DNA from: F23-D06 sp963643165
Lineage (GTDB): Bacteria; Bacteroidota; Bacteroidia; Bacteroidales; WCHB1-69
Reading direction: 5' to 3'
Assembly: GCA_963643165.1 (NCBI GenBank)
Contig: CAVIJD010000010.1
Location: 1 to 64,000, forward strand
DNA: 64,000 bases
A model generated the notes under the pieces. It saw only the letters and a list, made by a program, of their open reading frames with translations, did not search any database and was not told the origin of the DNA. Both the position numbers and the translations under genes were made by a program. This document shows, in pieces, positions 50,435-59,302 of this stretch (position 1 is the first letter of the stretch; each line of letters starts with the position of its first letter).

Positions 50435-50552
50435 ATTATATAAATATTGTATTAGTAATGTGTTTCTGTCAGTCCGTTTAGTTCTGTTAGTTTGTGTAGT
50501 CTGTGTGGTTCGTCATTTTTTGAAACGTGGTTCCTACGGGTCCGCCGCCGCG

Positions 50553-51215
50553 TTAGTCGAGCTGCATCGGCTTGAGGTCCGGCGAGACGGTGAAGTCCGC
50601 TTCGGTGGCTTTTCTCACGTCGTCAACGGTGAACTCGGGGTGCAGTTCGGTGAGCACCAGTCCCTCGGGGGTCACCACCATCACGCACATCTCGGTGACG
50701 ATCATGTTGACCTGTCCCTTTGCCGTCAGCGGCAGCGTACACTTGTGGAGTATTTTAGGATTTCCTTTCTGGGTGTGTTCCATAGCCACGATGACCGTCT
50801 TGGCGCCGACCAGCAGGTCCATGGCGCCGCCCATGCCCGGGGTGAGCTTGCCGGGGATCATCCAGTTGGCGATGTCGCCTTTCTCGTCAACCTGCATGGC
50901 GCCCAGGACAGTGGCGTTCACGTGGCCGCCGCGGATGAGGGCGAAAGACTCGGCGGAGCTGAAAGAGGCCGCGCCGGGCTGCGCCGTGATGTAGCCGCCG
51001 CCGGAGTTGATGAGGTTGTCGTCTTCTTGGCCGGCTTCCGGCGTGGAGCCCATGCCGATCATGCCGTTCTCTGTCTGGAGAATGACCTGCACGTCGTTAG
51101 GCAAATAATTAGGCACCATTGTCGGAAGACCTATTCCCAAATTAACAATATCGCCGTCTTTGAGTTCTTTGGCAACCCTTTTGGCGATGATTTCACGCAT
51201 TTGAGCTTTTTCCAT
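50553..51215 (-). CDS. atoA: Acetate/acetoacetate CoA-transferase, beta subunit
   Basis: A 220-residue SCOT/AtoA-type subunit. It has IVNLGIGLPTMVPNYLPNDV, the catalytic Glu within LQTENGMIGMGS, GGYITAQPGAASFSSAESFA, and GGHVNATVLGAMQVDEKGDI with MIPGKLTPGMGGAMDLLVGA. The family normally works with an alpha subunit (AtoD); none lies beside it, so this may be a separated or one-subunit arrangement, with the partner elsewhere. Upstream -7 box at 51281. Confidence 0.88.
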   Translation of the reverse strand: MEKAQMREIIAKRVAKELKDGDIVNLGIGLPTMVPNYLPNDVQVILQTENGMIGMGSTPEAGQEDDNLINSGGGYITAQPGAASFSSAESFALIRGGHVNATVLGAMQVDEKGDIANWMIPGKLTPGMGGAMDLLVGAKTVIVAMEHTQKGNPKILHKCTLPLTAKGQVNMIVTEMCVMVVTPEGLVLTELHPEFTVDDVRKATEADFTVSPDLKPMQLD

Positions 51216-51280
51216 AATAAGTATTTTTTATGTTTTTAATCACTTTTCACCCTTTGTCCCAACTTCAGGATAAAGGCGGG

Positions 51281-51288
51281 CAAAGATA
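51281..51288 (-). promoter_or_regulatory. -7 element of the CoA-transferase to etfA genes
   Basis: The minus strand reads TATCTTTG (TAnnTTTG) 65 bases before the ATG at 51215. Confidence 0.5.
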
Positions 51289-51352
51289 TAAAAATAAATG
51301 ATGTTTGTTGCGCTTCCCGAACAATTAAAAAAACTTGTTCCGTAAATTTTGC

Positions 51353-51360
51353 TACTTTTG
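51353..51360 (+). promoter_or_regulatory. -7 element of the phosphohexomutase gene
   Basis: TACTTTTG (TAnnTTTG) 72 bases before the ATG at 51433, with a TTG at 51335-51337 but at a short spacing of 15 bases. Confidence 0.5.
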
Positions 51361-51432
51361 CAGCCTGATTGAAAAAAACAGTTCCGCCGTGGGCGGCCTG
51401 ACGCACGAAACTTTGTACAAAACACGCTTTTT

Positions 51433-52818
51433 ATGTCTCTTATAAAATCGATTTCAGGTATTAGAGGAACCATCGGCGGGATGCCGGGGCAGAACCTTAC
51501 CCCTTACGACATTGTAGAACTTACGGCAGCCTTTGCGGCTTTTGTCCGGAAAACCGCGCCCGAGAAGCCGCTCACGTTCGTGGTGGGCCGCGACGCCAGG
51601 GTCTCCGGCGACATGGTGTGCCGGCTGGTGTGCGGCACCCTCCAGGGCATGGGCGTCAATGTCATCGACACGGGACTTTCCACCACCCCCACCACCGAGA
51701 TGGCCGTGACGCGCCATCACGCCGACGGCGGCATCATCATCACCGCCTCCCACAACCCGATGCAGTGGAACGCCCTGAAGCTGCTCAACGCAAAAGGCGA
51801 GTTCATCTCCGACGAGGAGGGGCACCAACTTCAGGAAATCGCCGCCCGTCAAGACTTCACTTACGCCGAGGTTCAACATTTAGGGCAATACCTGTCTGAC
51901 AGCCATGCCATAGACGAGCACATCGACGCGGTGCTCGCGCTGCCGCTGGTCAATGCGGAGGCCGTCTCCCGCGCCGGCTTCTCCGTCATCCTCGACACGG
52001 TGAACTCCACGGGCGCGCTGGCGCTGCCGCCCCTGCTCAAACGGCTGGGCATCAAGAACGTGACGGTGCTCAACGGCAACCCTACGGGCATCTTCGCCCA
52101 CAATCCCGAACCCCTCCCCGAGAACCTGCACGGCATCTCCGAGGCCATGGCCTCCGGCAACTATGACGTGGGCTTTGTCGTGGACCCTGACGTTGACCGC
52201 CTGGCCATTGTCAAACCCGGCGGCGAGATGTTCGGCGAGGAATACACGCTGGTGGCGGTGGCGGACTATATCCTGCAGCACACGCCCGGCAATACCGTCT
52301 CCAACCTCTCCTCCACCCGGGCTTTGCGCGACGTGACCGCCCGCTACGGCGGCTCTTACAGCGCCTCGGCGGTGGGCGAGGTCAACGTGGTGGAGATGAT
52401 GAAGGCCACCGGCGCCGTCATCGGCGGCGAGGGCAACGGAGGGGTCATCTATCCCGAACTGCATTACGGCAGAGACGCCTTGGTCGGCATCGCCCTGTTC
52501 CTGACCTATATGGCCGTGTCGGGCAAGAACTGCGGCCAGATCCGCGACCTCTACCCCGACTACCGCATCTCCAAGAACAAACTGCAACTGTCCGCGAGCG
52601 TCAATGCCGCCGCCATCCTCGACCGCATCTCCGAACAGTATGCCCAATGCAACCCCAACCGCACCGACGGTGTCAAGATTGACTTTGAGGACGGCTGGGT
52701 ACACATCCGCACCTCCAACACGGAGCCCGTGCTGCGCATCTATGCCGAGGCCGCAACCGAACAAAAGGCTGACCACATGGCCGAAGAGGTTATGGGGCAT
52801 ATCCGCAAAATGATGTAG
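51433..52818 (+). CDS. glmM: Phosphoglucosamine mutase/phosphomannomutase-family protein
   Basis: A 461-residue alpha-D-phosphohexomutase. The phosphoserine is in TASHNPMQWNALKLL near 102-116, the metal loop in VVDPDVDRLAI near 248, the sugar-binding loop in GGEGNGGVIY near 332, and the phosphate site in RTSNTEPVLRIYAEA near 430-444. In Bacteroidota this subgroup often acts as GlmM (glucosamine-6-phosphate to -1-phosphate), but phosphomannomutase or phosphoglucomutase activity cannot be excluded. Next gene is 4 bases away. Confidence 0.82.
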   Translation: MSLIKSISGIRGTIGGMPGQNLTPYDIVELTAAFAAFVRKTAPEKPLTFVVGRDARVSGDMVCRLVCGTLQGMGVNVIDTGLSTTPTTEMAVTRHHADGGIIITASHNPMQWNALKLLNAKGEFISDEEGHQLQEIAARQDFTYAEVQHLGQYLSDSHAIDEHIDAVLALPLVNAEAVSRAGFSVILDTVNSTGALALPPLLKRLGIKNVTVLNGNPTGIFAHNPEPLPENLHGISEAMASGNYDVGFVVDPDVDRLAIVKPGGEMFGEEYTLVAVADYILQHTPGNTVSNLSSTRALRDVTARYGGSYSASAVGEVNVVEMMKATGAVIGGEGNGGVIYPELHYGRDALVGIALFLTYMAVSGKNCGQIRDLYPDYRISKNKLQLSASVNAAAILDRISEQYAQCNPNRTDGVKIDFEDGWVHIRTSNTEPVLRIYAEAATEQKADHMAEEVMGHIRKMM

Positions 52819-52822
52819 CCGC

Positions 52823-54163
52823 ATGCCAACGATGAGAATATTCCGGAGCCTCCTTTTCGTCAGCATGTTCTTGCTGCCCGCGGCAATTCAGGCACAGAGC
52901 CTGTGCCGGCACAAGGCCGCCGTGCCGACGGCCGAGAAGTACAACATCACTGTATTCACCGAAACACCCGATGGAATGGTCCTGTACATGCGCGGCTTCT
53001 GCGGGCACGAAAGCAGCCTGGTGGACAGCGCCGTGGTGAAGCGCGGCAAGGCGGTGTTCAAAAGCAAGAAGAAAAAACTGCCCTGCGGCGACTATCTGCT
53101 GGAACTTCATGACAGCCTGCAACCCCACCCCACCGTCATCGCCGAGATTATCCTCAACAAAGACCCCAAGATTACCCTCAACCACACGCATCATATCGAC
53201 TCCACCACGGGATTTTTTGTCAATGACATTGAAATTCAAGACTCTGAGGAGAACCAACTGCTCTATTCCTTTAGGAACTTTCTGATGAAAGTCTATACGC
53301 CCGACATCCGCAAAGTCTGCCAGGAATACCGCGACCTTGCCCCCCACAGTTTTGTGGTCAAGTACATCACGGCGGCATATGCCACCCTGCAGACGAGAGG
53401 TGACGCGATGCTGCGCCAGGCCATCGCTGACATGGACTTCAGCGAGCCTCGGCTGCTCCACTCGCCCCTGCCCGTCTATTCGCTCATCCGTAACCGGATT
53501 GCCTCCATGTACGAGACGGAGCAGATCATCACCTTCATGGACTCCATTTTGGCCCTTTGCGAAAACGAAGCCGTAAAGGAGTACTTTTTGCAAGACTTTT
53601 ACCGTATGATGGACGTCCACATCTCCATTTACGACCCTGTATTGGTACACCTTTACGACCGTTACGGCGACAACTGGATGGATGAAGACCGCCGGCGCAT
53701 CAACCGCCGGAAGATAGAGCAGCTGCGCAAGATCAACCCCGGCGCGAAAATTCCCGAAATTACCGCTTTCGACACGCTCGGCAATGTCTATTCCACCAAC
53801 GACATCCAGACCAAATATACCGTGCTCTGGTTCTGGGACCCCGACTGCGACCACTGCAAGGCGATAACCCCGCAGTTGCACGACTTTTACCGAGAGCGTG
53901 CGGGAGACCTTGACTTTGAAGTGTTTGCCGTCGAGATCAACGATGACTATGACCGCTGGAAGGCATTCTCCGACGAGCATGAGCTGTGGGACTGGCACAA
54001 CCTGACCACCGCAAAAGGCGACCCCGCCGTTGACGTAATCGAGTATTTCGACATCATGGTGACCCCGGCGTTGGTTCTGATTGACAATTCTACCGGCCAT
54101 ACAATAATAGCCAGGCAGGTGACGTTAGACGTACTTAAATTTTTGCTTGAAAAAAACAGATAG
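52823..54163 (+). CDS. Exported thioredoxin-fold protein (DUF5106-type), paralogue 1
   Basis: A 446-residue protein with a signal peptide (FRSLLFVSMFLLPAAIQAQ; ATG 52823 or the second Met at 52832). A beta-rich N-terminal domain precedes a helical middle part (about 110-300), then a thioredoxin domain from about 310: TVLWFWDPDCDHCKAITPQL with the redox motif C-D-H-C, ending in VTPALVLIDNSTG. Likely a periplasmic or surface thiol oxidoreductase. It overlaps no gene and is followed 21 bases later by a paralogue. Confidence 0.82.
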   Translation: MPTMRIFRSLLFVSMFLLPAAIQAQSLCRHKAAVPTAEKYNITVFTETPDGMVLYMRGFCGHESSLVDSAVVKRGKAVFKSKKKKLPCGDYLLELHDSLQPHPTVIAEIILNKDPKITLNHTHHIDSTTGFFVNDIEIQDSEENQLLYSFRNFLMKVYTPDIRKVCQEYRDLAPHSFVVKYITAAYATLQTRGDAMLRQAIADMDFSEPRLLHSPLPVYSLIRNRIASMYETEQIITFMDSILALCENEAVKEYFLQDFYRMMDVHISIYDPVLVHLYDRYGDNWMDEDRRRINRRKIEQLRKINPGAKIPEITAFDTLGNVYSTNDIQTKYTVLWFWDPDCDHCKAITPQLHDFYRERAGDLDFEVFAVEINDDYDRWKAFSDEHELWDWHNLTTAKGDPAVDVIEYFDIMVTPALVLIDNSTGHTIIARQVTLDVLKFLLEKNR

Positions 54164-54184
54164 TTGAAATATCATTTTACAACA

Positions 54185-55717
54185 ATGAAAAAGAATTACA
54201 TATCTATCGTTTTGACTTTGGCTTTAATCGGCATTGCCGGAAGTCTTTCCGCGCAGAAAGGGAAAGCGGTTGCACCGAAATCAACCCCGGCCAAAGGTCA
54301 TGAAATCATCTTCAACATCAAAGATTCAAAGGACAATCTTGTCTATCTGGTCATCCACTACAACGAGAAACTGATCCTGAAAGACTCTGTGGCGCCCTCG
54401 TCGCCGGGCCGTTTCGTGTTCAAGGGCAGCAATGCCTACGACGACGGGATGTACTCCCTGGTGTCGGGCGGCAAGAAACTGTACCTGAACTTCATCATCG
54501 ACGGGAACCAGCATTTTGAGTACAACCTCGACACGACAGGCAACCTTGACAACTTTGTCATCCGCAATTCCCCGCAAAACGAGGAGATGCTCAAATTCCA
54601 GCGCAAGACCAGCCATGCCCAGCAGCAGGCGATGGAATGGTCTAAGAAGTACAAGGAGTTTGACGGCGCGGGCAATACCGACAGCGCCGAGTTCTACAAA
54701 AACAAACTCAGGAACATCAATGACGAGATGTTGAAATTCATTGACGAGGAGATCATCGCCGCCCACCCCGACTACCTGTTCTCCAAGATGCAGAAGTCGT
54801 ACAAGCAGATTGACATCCCCGAAATGAAGAACGAAGACGGGAGCATGGACTATGAGTCGCAGGCCGCCTACTACAGGCTTCATTATTGGGACAACTTTGA
54901 CCTTGCCGACCACCGGTTCATCTACATCCCCTCTTTCGAGCCTAAGATGAAGGACTATTTCACCAAACTGCTCTATCATCAGGAGTCAGACACTATCAAC
55001 AAATACATCGACATCTTTTTGGACAAAGTAGAACCGGACACGCTGATGTACCATTATTGCGTCGATTGGCTCTCCTACCAGTTTGAGACCAGCAAAGTCA
55101 TCGGGCATGACGCCGTTTTCTGCCACATCGTCGAGAAGAACCAGTTGCAGGGCAAATGTTACTGGATGGACGAAGACCTCATTGCCAAATACAGCAAAAG
55201 GATAAAACGCCTCACCCCGATCCTGATCGGCAAGATCGCGCCCGAGTTGTTCATCCCCGACACTACACTCACCGACGACGTGACGCGTTGGATCTCATCG
55301 TACAGCATGAAGAAACCCTACACCATCCTTTGGTTCTATGACCCAGACTGTCAGACTTGCAAGAAAGAGAGCAAGCATCTGCGCCACGTCTATGACTCCC
55401 TGGAGGCTGCCGGCACGCGCAACTTTGACGTGTATGCCATCGGCAACGACGCCGACACCGACCGTTGGAAAAAATACGTCAAGGAGAACAACTATCCTTG
55501 GGTGAACGTCGGCGGCAACAAAGGCAACATCGACTATCTCGACTATTTCGGCATATACGAATCGGGCAACCCGACGATGTTTGTGCTGAACTCAAAGCAC
55601 GAGATTATCCTGAACAAGCGCATTGACATGTCGAGTCTTCCGCAGTTTTTTGAGGAGTACGAAAAAATGGAGGAGCGGCTTGCGAAACGCGACGCGCAGC
55701 GACAGAACAGACAATAA
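54185..55717 (+). CDS. Exported thioredoxin-fold protein (DUF5106-type), paralogue 2
   Basis: A 510-residue protein with a signal peptide (YISIVLTLALIGIAGSLSAQ, cleavage near 21), starting at ATG 54185; the frame from 54164 adds seven residues inside the gap. It shares the layout of the previous gene: N-terminal domain (GHEIIFNIKDSKDNLVYLVI), helical middle (EEMLKFQRKTSHAQQQAMEW), and thioredoxin fold with WFYDPDCQTCKKESKHLRHV (C-Q-T-C) and NPTMFVLNSKHEIIL. The tandem arrangement suggests a duplication with diverged CxxC pairs. Confidence 0.82.
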   Translation: MKKNYISIVLTLALIGIAGSLSAQKGKAVAPKSTPAKGHEIIFNIKDSKDNLVYLVIHYNEKLILKDSVAPSSPGRFVFKGSNAYDDGMYSLVSGGKKLYLNFIIDGNQHFEYNLDTTGNLDNFVIRNSPQNEEMLKFQRKTSHAQQQAMEWSKKYKEFDGAGNTDSAEFYKNKLRNINDEMLKFIDEEIIAAHPDYLFSKMQKSYKQIDIPEMKNEDGSMDYESQAAYYRLHYWDNFDLADHRFIYIPSFEPKMKDYFTKLLYHQESDTINKYIDIFLDKVEPDTLMYHYCVDWLSYQFETSKVIGHDAVFCHIVEKNQLQGKCYWMDEDLIAKYSKRIKRLTPILIGKIAPELFIPDTTLTDDVTRWISSYSMKKPYTILWFYDPDCQTCKKESKHLRHVYDSLEAAGTRNFDVYAIGNDADTDRWKKYVKENNYPWVNVGGNKGNIDYLDYFGIYESGNPTMFVLNSKHEIILNKRIDMSSLPQFFEEYEKMEERLAKRDAQRQNRQ

Positions 55718-55753
55718 ATTATAGTTACAAACAACAATAATCCCACAACAGAA

Positions 55754-57013
55754 ATGAAAGATATCTTTGAAAGAATTCACGAAAGCAATGGAGGTCCTCT
55801 GGGACAGTACCAGAAGTATGCCGACGGTTATTTCCAATTCCCGAAATTGGAGGGTGAAATCGGCCCTCACATGGTATTCAACGGCAAAGAGGTCCTGAAC
55901 TGGAGCTTGAACAACTATCTCGGGCTCGCCAACATGCCCGAGGTTCGCGAGGCGGATGCTGAAGGTGCCCGTCAGTTCGGCATGGCAGCCCCGATGGGTG
56001 CCAGAATGATGTCAGGCGACACCAAATATCACATCAAACTTGAGCAAGACCTGGCAGAGTTTGTAGGCAAGCCTGCGGGATACCTCGTTAACTTCGGCTA
56101 TCAGGCCATGATTTCCATCATAGACGTGCTGACCACGCGCCGCGACGTCATCGTGTATGACTCCGAGTCGCATGCCTGCATCATCGACGGTCTCCGTCTG
56201 AGTTGGGCAAAGCGCTATGTCTATCGTCACAACGACATGGACAGCCTCCGCGAGCAGTTGAAGGTGGCCACGGCTTTGGCTGACAAGCAAGGCGGCGGCG
56301 TGTTGGTAATCACGGAAGGCGTGTTCGGCATGGCCGGCGACCTTGGCGACTTGGCCGGCATCTGCGCCCTCAAGAAAGAGTTCCCGTTCCGCCTCCTCAT
56401 CGACGATGCGCACGGCTTTGGCACCATGGGGCCGAAAGGCAACGGCACGGCAGCCCACTACAACGTCATCGACGGTGTGGATGTCTATTTTGCCACCTTT
56501 GCCAAGAGCATGGCCGGCATTGGCGCCTTTGTGGCTTCCGAAAGGGGCATAGTGGACCATCTCCGTTTCAACATGCGTTCGCAGATCTTCGCGAAATCGC
56601 TGCCCATGCCGATGGTCATCGGTGCCATGAAGCGTCTGGAACTCATCAAGACCCGTCCTGAAATCCGCGAGAAACTGTGGACGATTGCCCGTTCGCTGCA
56701 GGATGGCCTCCGCGCCGAGGGCTTCGACCTGGGCCGCACCATGTCGCCCGTGACGCCGGTTTATCTCAAAGGCGGCACCAACGAAGCCACCAACCTTGTG
56801 GTTGACCTGCGCGAGAACCACGGCATCTTCTGCTCTATCGTGGTTTACCCCGTCGTGCCCAAGGACGTCATCATGCTCCGTGTCATCCCCACCGCAGCAC
56901 ACACCATGGAGGATGTCAACTACACGATCGAGCATTTCAGACAAATCAAGGGCAAACTCGCTGCCGGCGAGTACAACAAGCCCATCCCTAACATGAACCT
57001 CATAAACCGTTAA
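55754..57013 (+). CDS. Alpha-oxoamine synthase family PLP enzyme (serine palmitoyltransferase-like)
   Basis: A 419-residue PLP enzyme that condenses an amino acid with an acyl-CoA. NNYLGLANMPEVREAD and FGMAAPMGARMMSGDTKYHI with HIKLEQDLAEF start the fold. DDAHGFGTMG holds the PLP-ring Asp, and FATFAKSMAGIGAFVASERG holds the Schiff-base Lys. Bacteroidota use such enzymes for sphingolipid base synthesis (SPT), KBL and BioF. The sequence resembles an SPT paralogue rather than classical SPT; the acyl donor is not certain. Confidence 0.82.
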   Translation: MKDIFERIHESNGGPLGQYQKYADGYFQFPKLEGEIGPHMVFNGKEVLNWSLNNYLGLANMPEVREADAEGARQFGMAAPMGARMMSGDTKYHIKLEQDLAEFVGKPAGYLVNFGYQAMISIIDVLTTRRDVIVYDSESHACIIDGLRLSWAKRYVYRHNDMDSLREQLKVATALADKQGGGVLVITEGVFGMAGDLGDLAGICALKKEFPFRLLIDDAHGFGTMGPKGNGTAAHYNVIDGVDVYFATFAKSMAGIGAFVASERGIVDHLRFNMRSQIFAKSLPMPMVIGAMKRLELIKTRPEIREKLWTIARSLQDGLRAEGFDLGRTMSPVTPVYLKGGTNEATNLVVDLRENHGIFCSIVVYPVVPKDVIMLRVIPTAAHTMEDVNYTIEHFRQIKGKLAAGEYNKPIPNMNLINR

Positions 57014-57079
57014 GGATACAATAATTACGGCAGTTGCCGCGCCGCGACTTAATTCTTGCGGTACTGTCTGACTGTCATG

Positions 57080-57122
57080 ATGGCTTCCCGCCTGCACTCA
57101 CGCGCCGGGAAGCCATTTTTTT
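57080..57122 (+). terminator. Rho-independent terminator after the PLP-enzyme gene
   Basis: ATGGCTTCCCG (57080-57090) pairs with CGGGAAGCCAT (57106-57116) around a 15-base loop and is followed by a run of T (57116-57122). It lies 67 bases after the stop at 57013. Confidence 0.88.
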
Positions 57123-57131
57123 ATGCGGAGG

Positions 57132-57163
57132 TTTGCGGTTCTCTAAAAGATATGCTATCTTTG
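57132..57163 (+). promoter_or_regulatory. Promoter of the BatA-like gene
   Basis: TTTG (57132-57135), a 20-base spacer and TATCTTTG (57156-57163), an exact Bacteroidota -33/-7 pair, 59 bases before the ATG at 57222 and just after the terminator. Confidence 0.72.
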
Positions 57164-57221
57164 CCGCATATTTTCCCATGGGCTATGACAGGGAAATAGA
57201 CAACAATAATTTGAGAGTATA

Positions 57222-59297
57222 ATGACATTCGCTAACCCGCTGTTTCTGATCGGTCTCGCCGCTGTCCTGGTGCCGATTGTGATACATCTGTTCAACTTCA
57301 GACGCTACAAGACGGTCTATTTCTCCAACGTGAAGATGCTGGAGGACATCAAAAAGAAAACGCGCCGCGAGCAGACCGTGCAGCAACTGGTAGTGCTGGC
57401 TTTGCGCATTTTAGGCATCGCCGCGCTGGTGCTGGCATTCGCCCAGCCAACCATCGCGCCCAAAGAGCAGGTCGGCAAGAAAGGCAACCTCATCACCGTT
57501 TTCCTCGACAACTCCTACTCCATGGAGACCGGCTCCGAAAACAGTTCGCTGCTCTACGATGCCGTAGATGCCGCCAAGTCTGTCGTCTCCTCTTTCGGGT
57601 TCTCCGACGACTTTGTGCTCACCACCCAAGACTTTTCGGGCGAAGAGACCCATGTGCTGAACCGCGACCAGATGCTGGAGATGCTCGACCGGGTAAAGGT
57701 TTCGCCCAAAAGCCACGCTTTCCGCGATATCGTCACCTTTGAGCAGAACACCTGCAGCCGCTCCGTGAAAGACAATGTCATCCACTATTACATTTCCGAT
57801 TTTCAGAAAAACGCTTTTGACCTCAACGTCTTGCAAGACAGCAATGCGCGCGCTTTTCTGGTGCCGATGCCGGTGAGTGACCGCAGCAATGTGGGCATTG
57901 ACAGCGTATGGTTTCTGTCGCCGCTGTTCCGGACGGGCAGTCAGGTCACGCTGGTGGCCCGCGTACACAACTACGGCAGCAGCGATGTGGAGATGCTGCC
58001 GGTCAAACTCTACGTCCAGGACAAGCAGAAGGCCATTGCCGCCGTCGATGTCAAGGCCGGCACCTCGCTTGACTGCCAATTGACCTACACGATTGACGGT
58101 GCCGGCACCCAATGCGGCCGCGTGGCCATCGAAGACGCCCCCGTCACTTTCGACAACGAACTGTTTTTCACTTACAAGGTCTCTGAAAACTCGCAAGTCG
58201 CCACCATCGCGGGCAATGGCAGCAACCGTTTCCTGCAGGCCCTCTACGGCAAGGATTCCGTGTTCAACTATCTTGAAATGCCGCTTAAGCAGATTAACTA
58301 TACCCAACTGAAAAACAGCCAAGTAGTGGTGATGGACGAAGTGCCGTCGCTCTCCACGGGGCTGATGGAAGAGATTGCGGCATTTGTCAAGAGCGGCGGC
58401 ACGTTAGTGGTGCTGCCCGCAAAAGAGATGGACAAGAGTTGGCAGCAGCTCTTCTCATCGCTCGGAACCGGGAACTACGGCACCCTGCTGAAGAAAGAGC
58501 TCAAGTGCGGCTCTGTCAACATGGAAAGCCAATACTTTAAGAACGCGCTCGAAAACCGGCACGACCATCTCGACATGCCGACAACGCTGCAGCATTACCC
58601 GATACAGGGCGGCGGCAGCCAGGGCAGCGAGACGCTGATGATGCTCGAGGACGGCACGCCGCTGCTGACCGTCTTTCAGGTTGAGAAAGGGAAAGTCATC
58701 CTTTCGGCCGTTGCCATGAATGATGACTACGGCAATGTGCATCGCCACGCCCTCTTCTTCGTGCCTATGCACAACATCGGCATCATGAGCGCCATGCAGG
58801 ACAAACTTTACAATGTCATCGGGAAAGACCAGATGCAGACGGTGAAGATAGACGGCGGAACGGGCGGCAGTGTCCTGTCGTTGAAGGCACGCGGTTCCAA
58901 AGAAGAGTTCATCCCCGAACAGCGGGCTTCCGGCAACGAAACGGCACTCTTCTTCCACGACCAGATCAGCGTCAGCGGCTTTTACGACCTTGTGCGCGAC
59001 GGCGCGATATGCGGAACGCTCGCGTTCAACTTCGACCGGCAGGAGTCGGACCTCGACTTCTACGACGACAAGGCGCTCCGCAAAATGGCGAAGTCGTCAG
59101 ACAGCAAGGTGGAGGTCATCCCGTCGGGCACGAAAAACATAGCCAAGAATGTCACCGACACGCTGCACGGCAAGCAGTTGTGGCTCTATTTCGTCATCTT
59201 CTCCTTGCTCTGTTTCCTGGCCGAGATCGCGCTGCTGCGTTTTTGGGGCAGACCCAAGATCAACAATAACAACAACAACGAAAACCTTAAATCCTAA
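57222..59297 (+). CDS. BatA-type membrane protein
   Basis: A 691-residue protein with the BatA/aerotolerance N-terminal double-helix signature: MTFANPLFLIGLAAVLVPIV, IHLFNFRRYKTVYFSNVKML, then LVVLALRILGIAALVLAFAQ. A von Willebrand A-like region follows with LITVFLDNSYSMETGS (MIDAS-type D-x-S-x-S), and an extracytoplasmic beta-rich body extends to a C-terminal helix (LWLYFVIFSLLCFLAEIALL). In other bacteria Bat proteins form a chaperone-like membrane cluster; no MoxR or other Bat genes are adjacent here. Confidence 0.88.
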   Translation: MTFANPLFLIGLAAVLVPIVIHLFNFRRYKTVYFSNVKMLEDIKKKTRREQTVQQLVVLALRILGIAALVLAFAQPTIAPKEQVGKKGNLITVFLDNSYSMETGSENSSLLYDAVDAAKSVVSSFGFSDDFVLTTQDFSGEETHVLNRDQMLEMLDRVKVSPKSHAFRDIVTFEQNTCSRSVKDNVIHYYISDFQKNAFDLNVLQDSNARAFLVPMPVSDRSNVGIDSVWFLSPLFRTGSQVTLVARVHNYGSSDVEMLPVKLYVQDKQKAIAAVDVKAGTSLDCQLTYTIDGAGTQCGRVAIEDAPVTFDNELFFTYKVSENSQVATIAGNGSNRFLQALYGKDSVFNYLEMPLKQINYTQLKNSQVVVMDEVPSLSTGLMEEIAAFVKSGGTLVVLPAKEMDKSWQQLFSSLGTGNYGTLLKKELKCGSVNMESQYFKNALENRHDHLDMPTTLQHYPIQGGGSQGSETLMMLEDGTPLLTVFQVEKGKVILSAVAMNDDYGNVHRHALFFVPMHNIGIMSAMQDKLYNVIGKDQMQTVKIDGGTGGSVLSLKARGSKEEFIPEQRASGNETALFFHDQISVSGFYDLVRDGAICGTLAFNFDRQESDLDFYDDKALRKMAKSSDSKVEVIPSGTKNIAKNVTDTLHGKQLWLYFVIFSLLCFLAEIALLRFWGRPKINNNNNNENLKS

Positions 59298-59302
59298 TAA
59301 TA

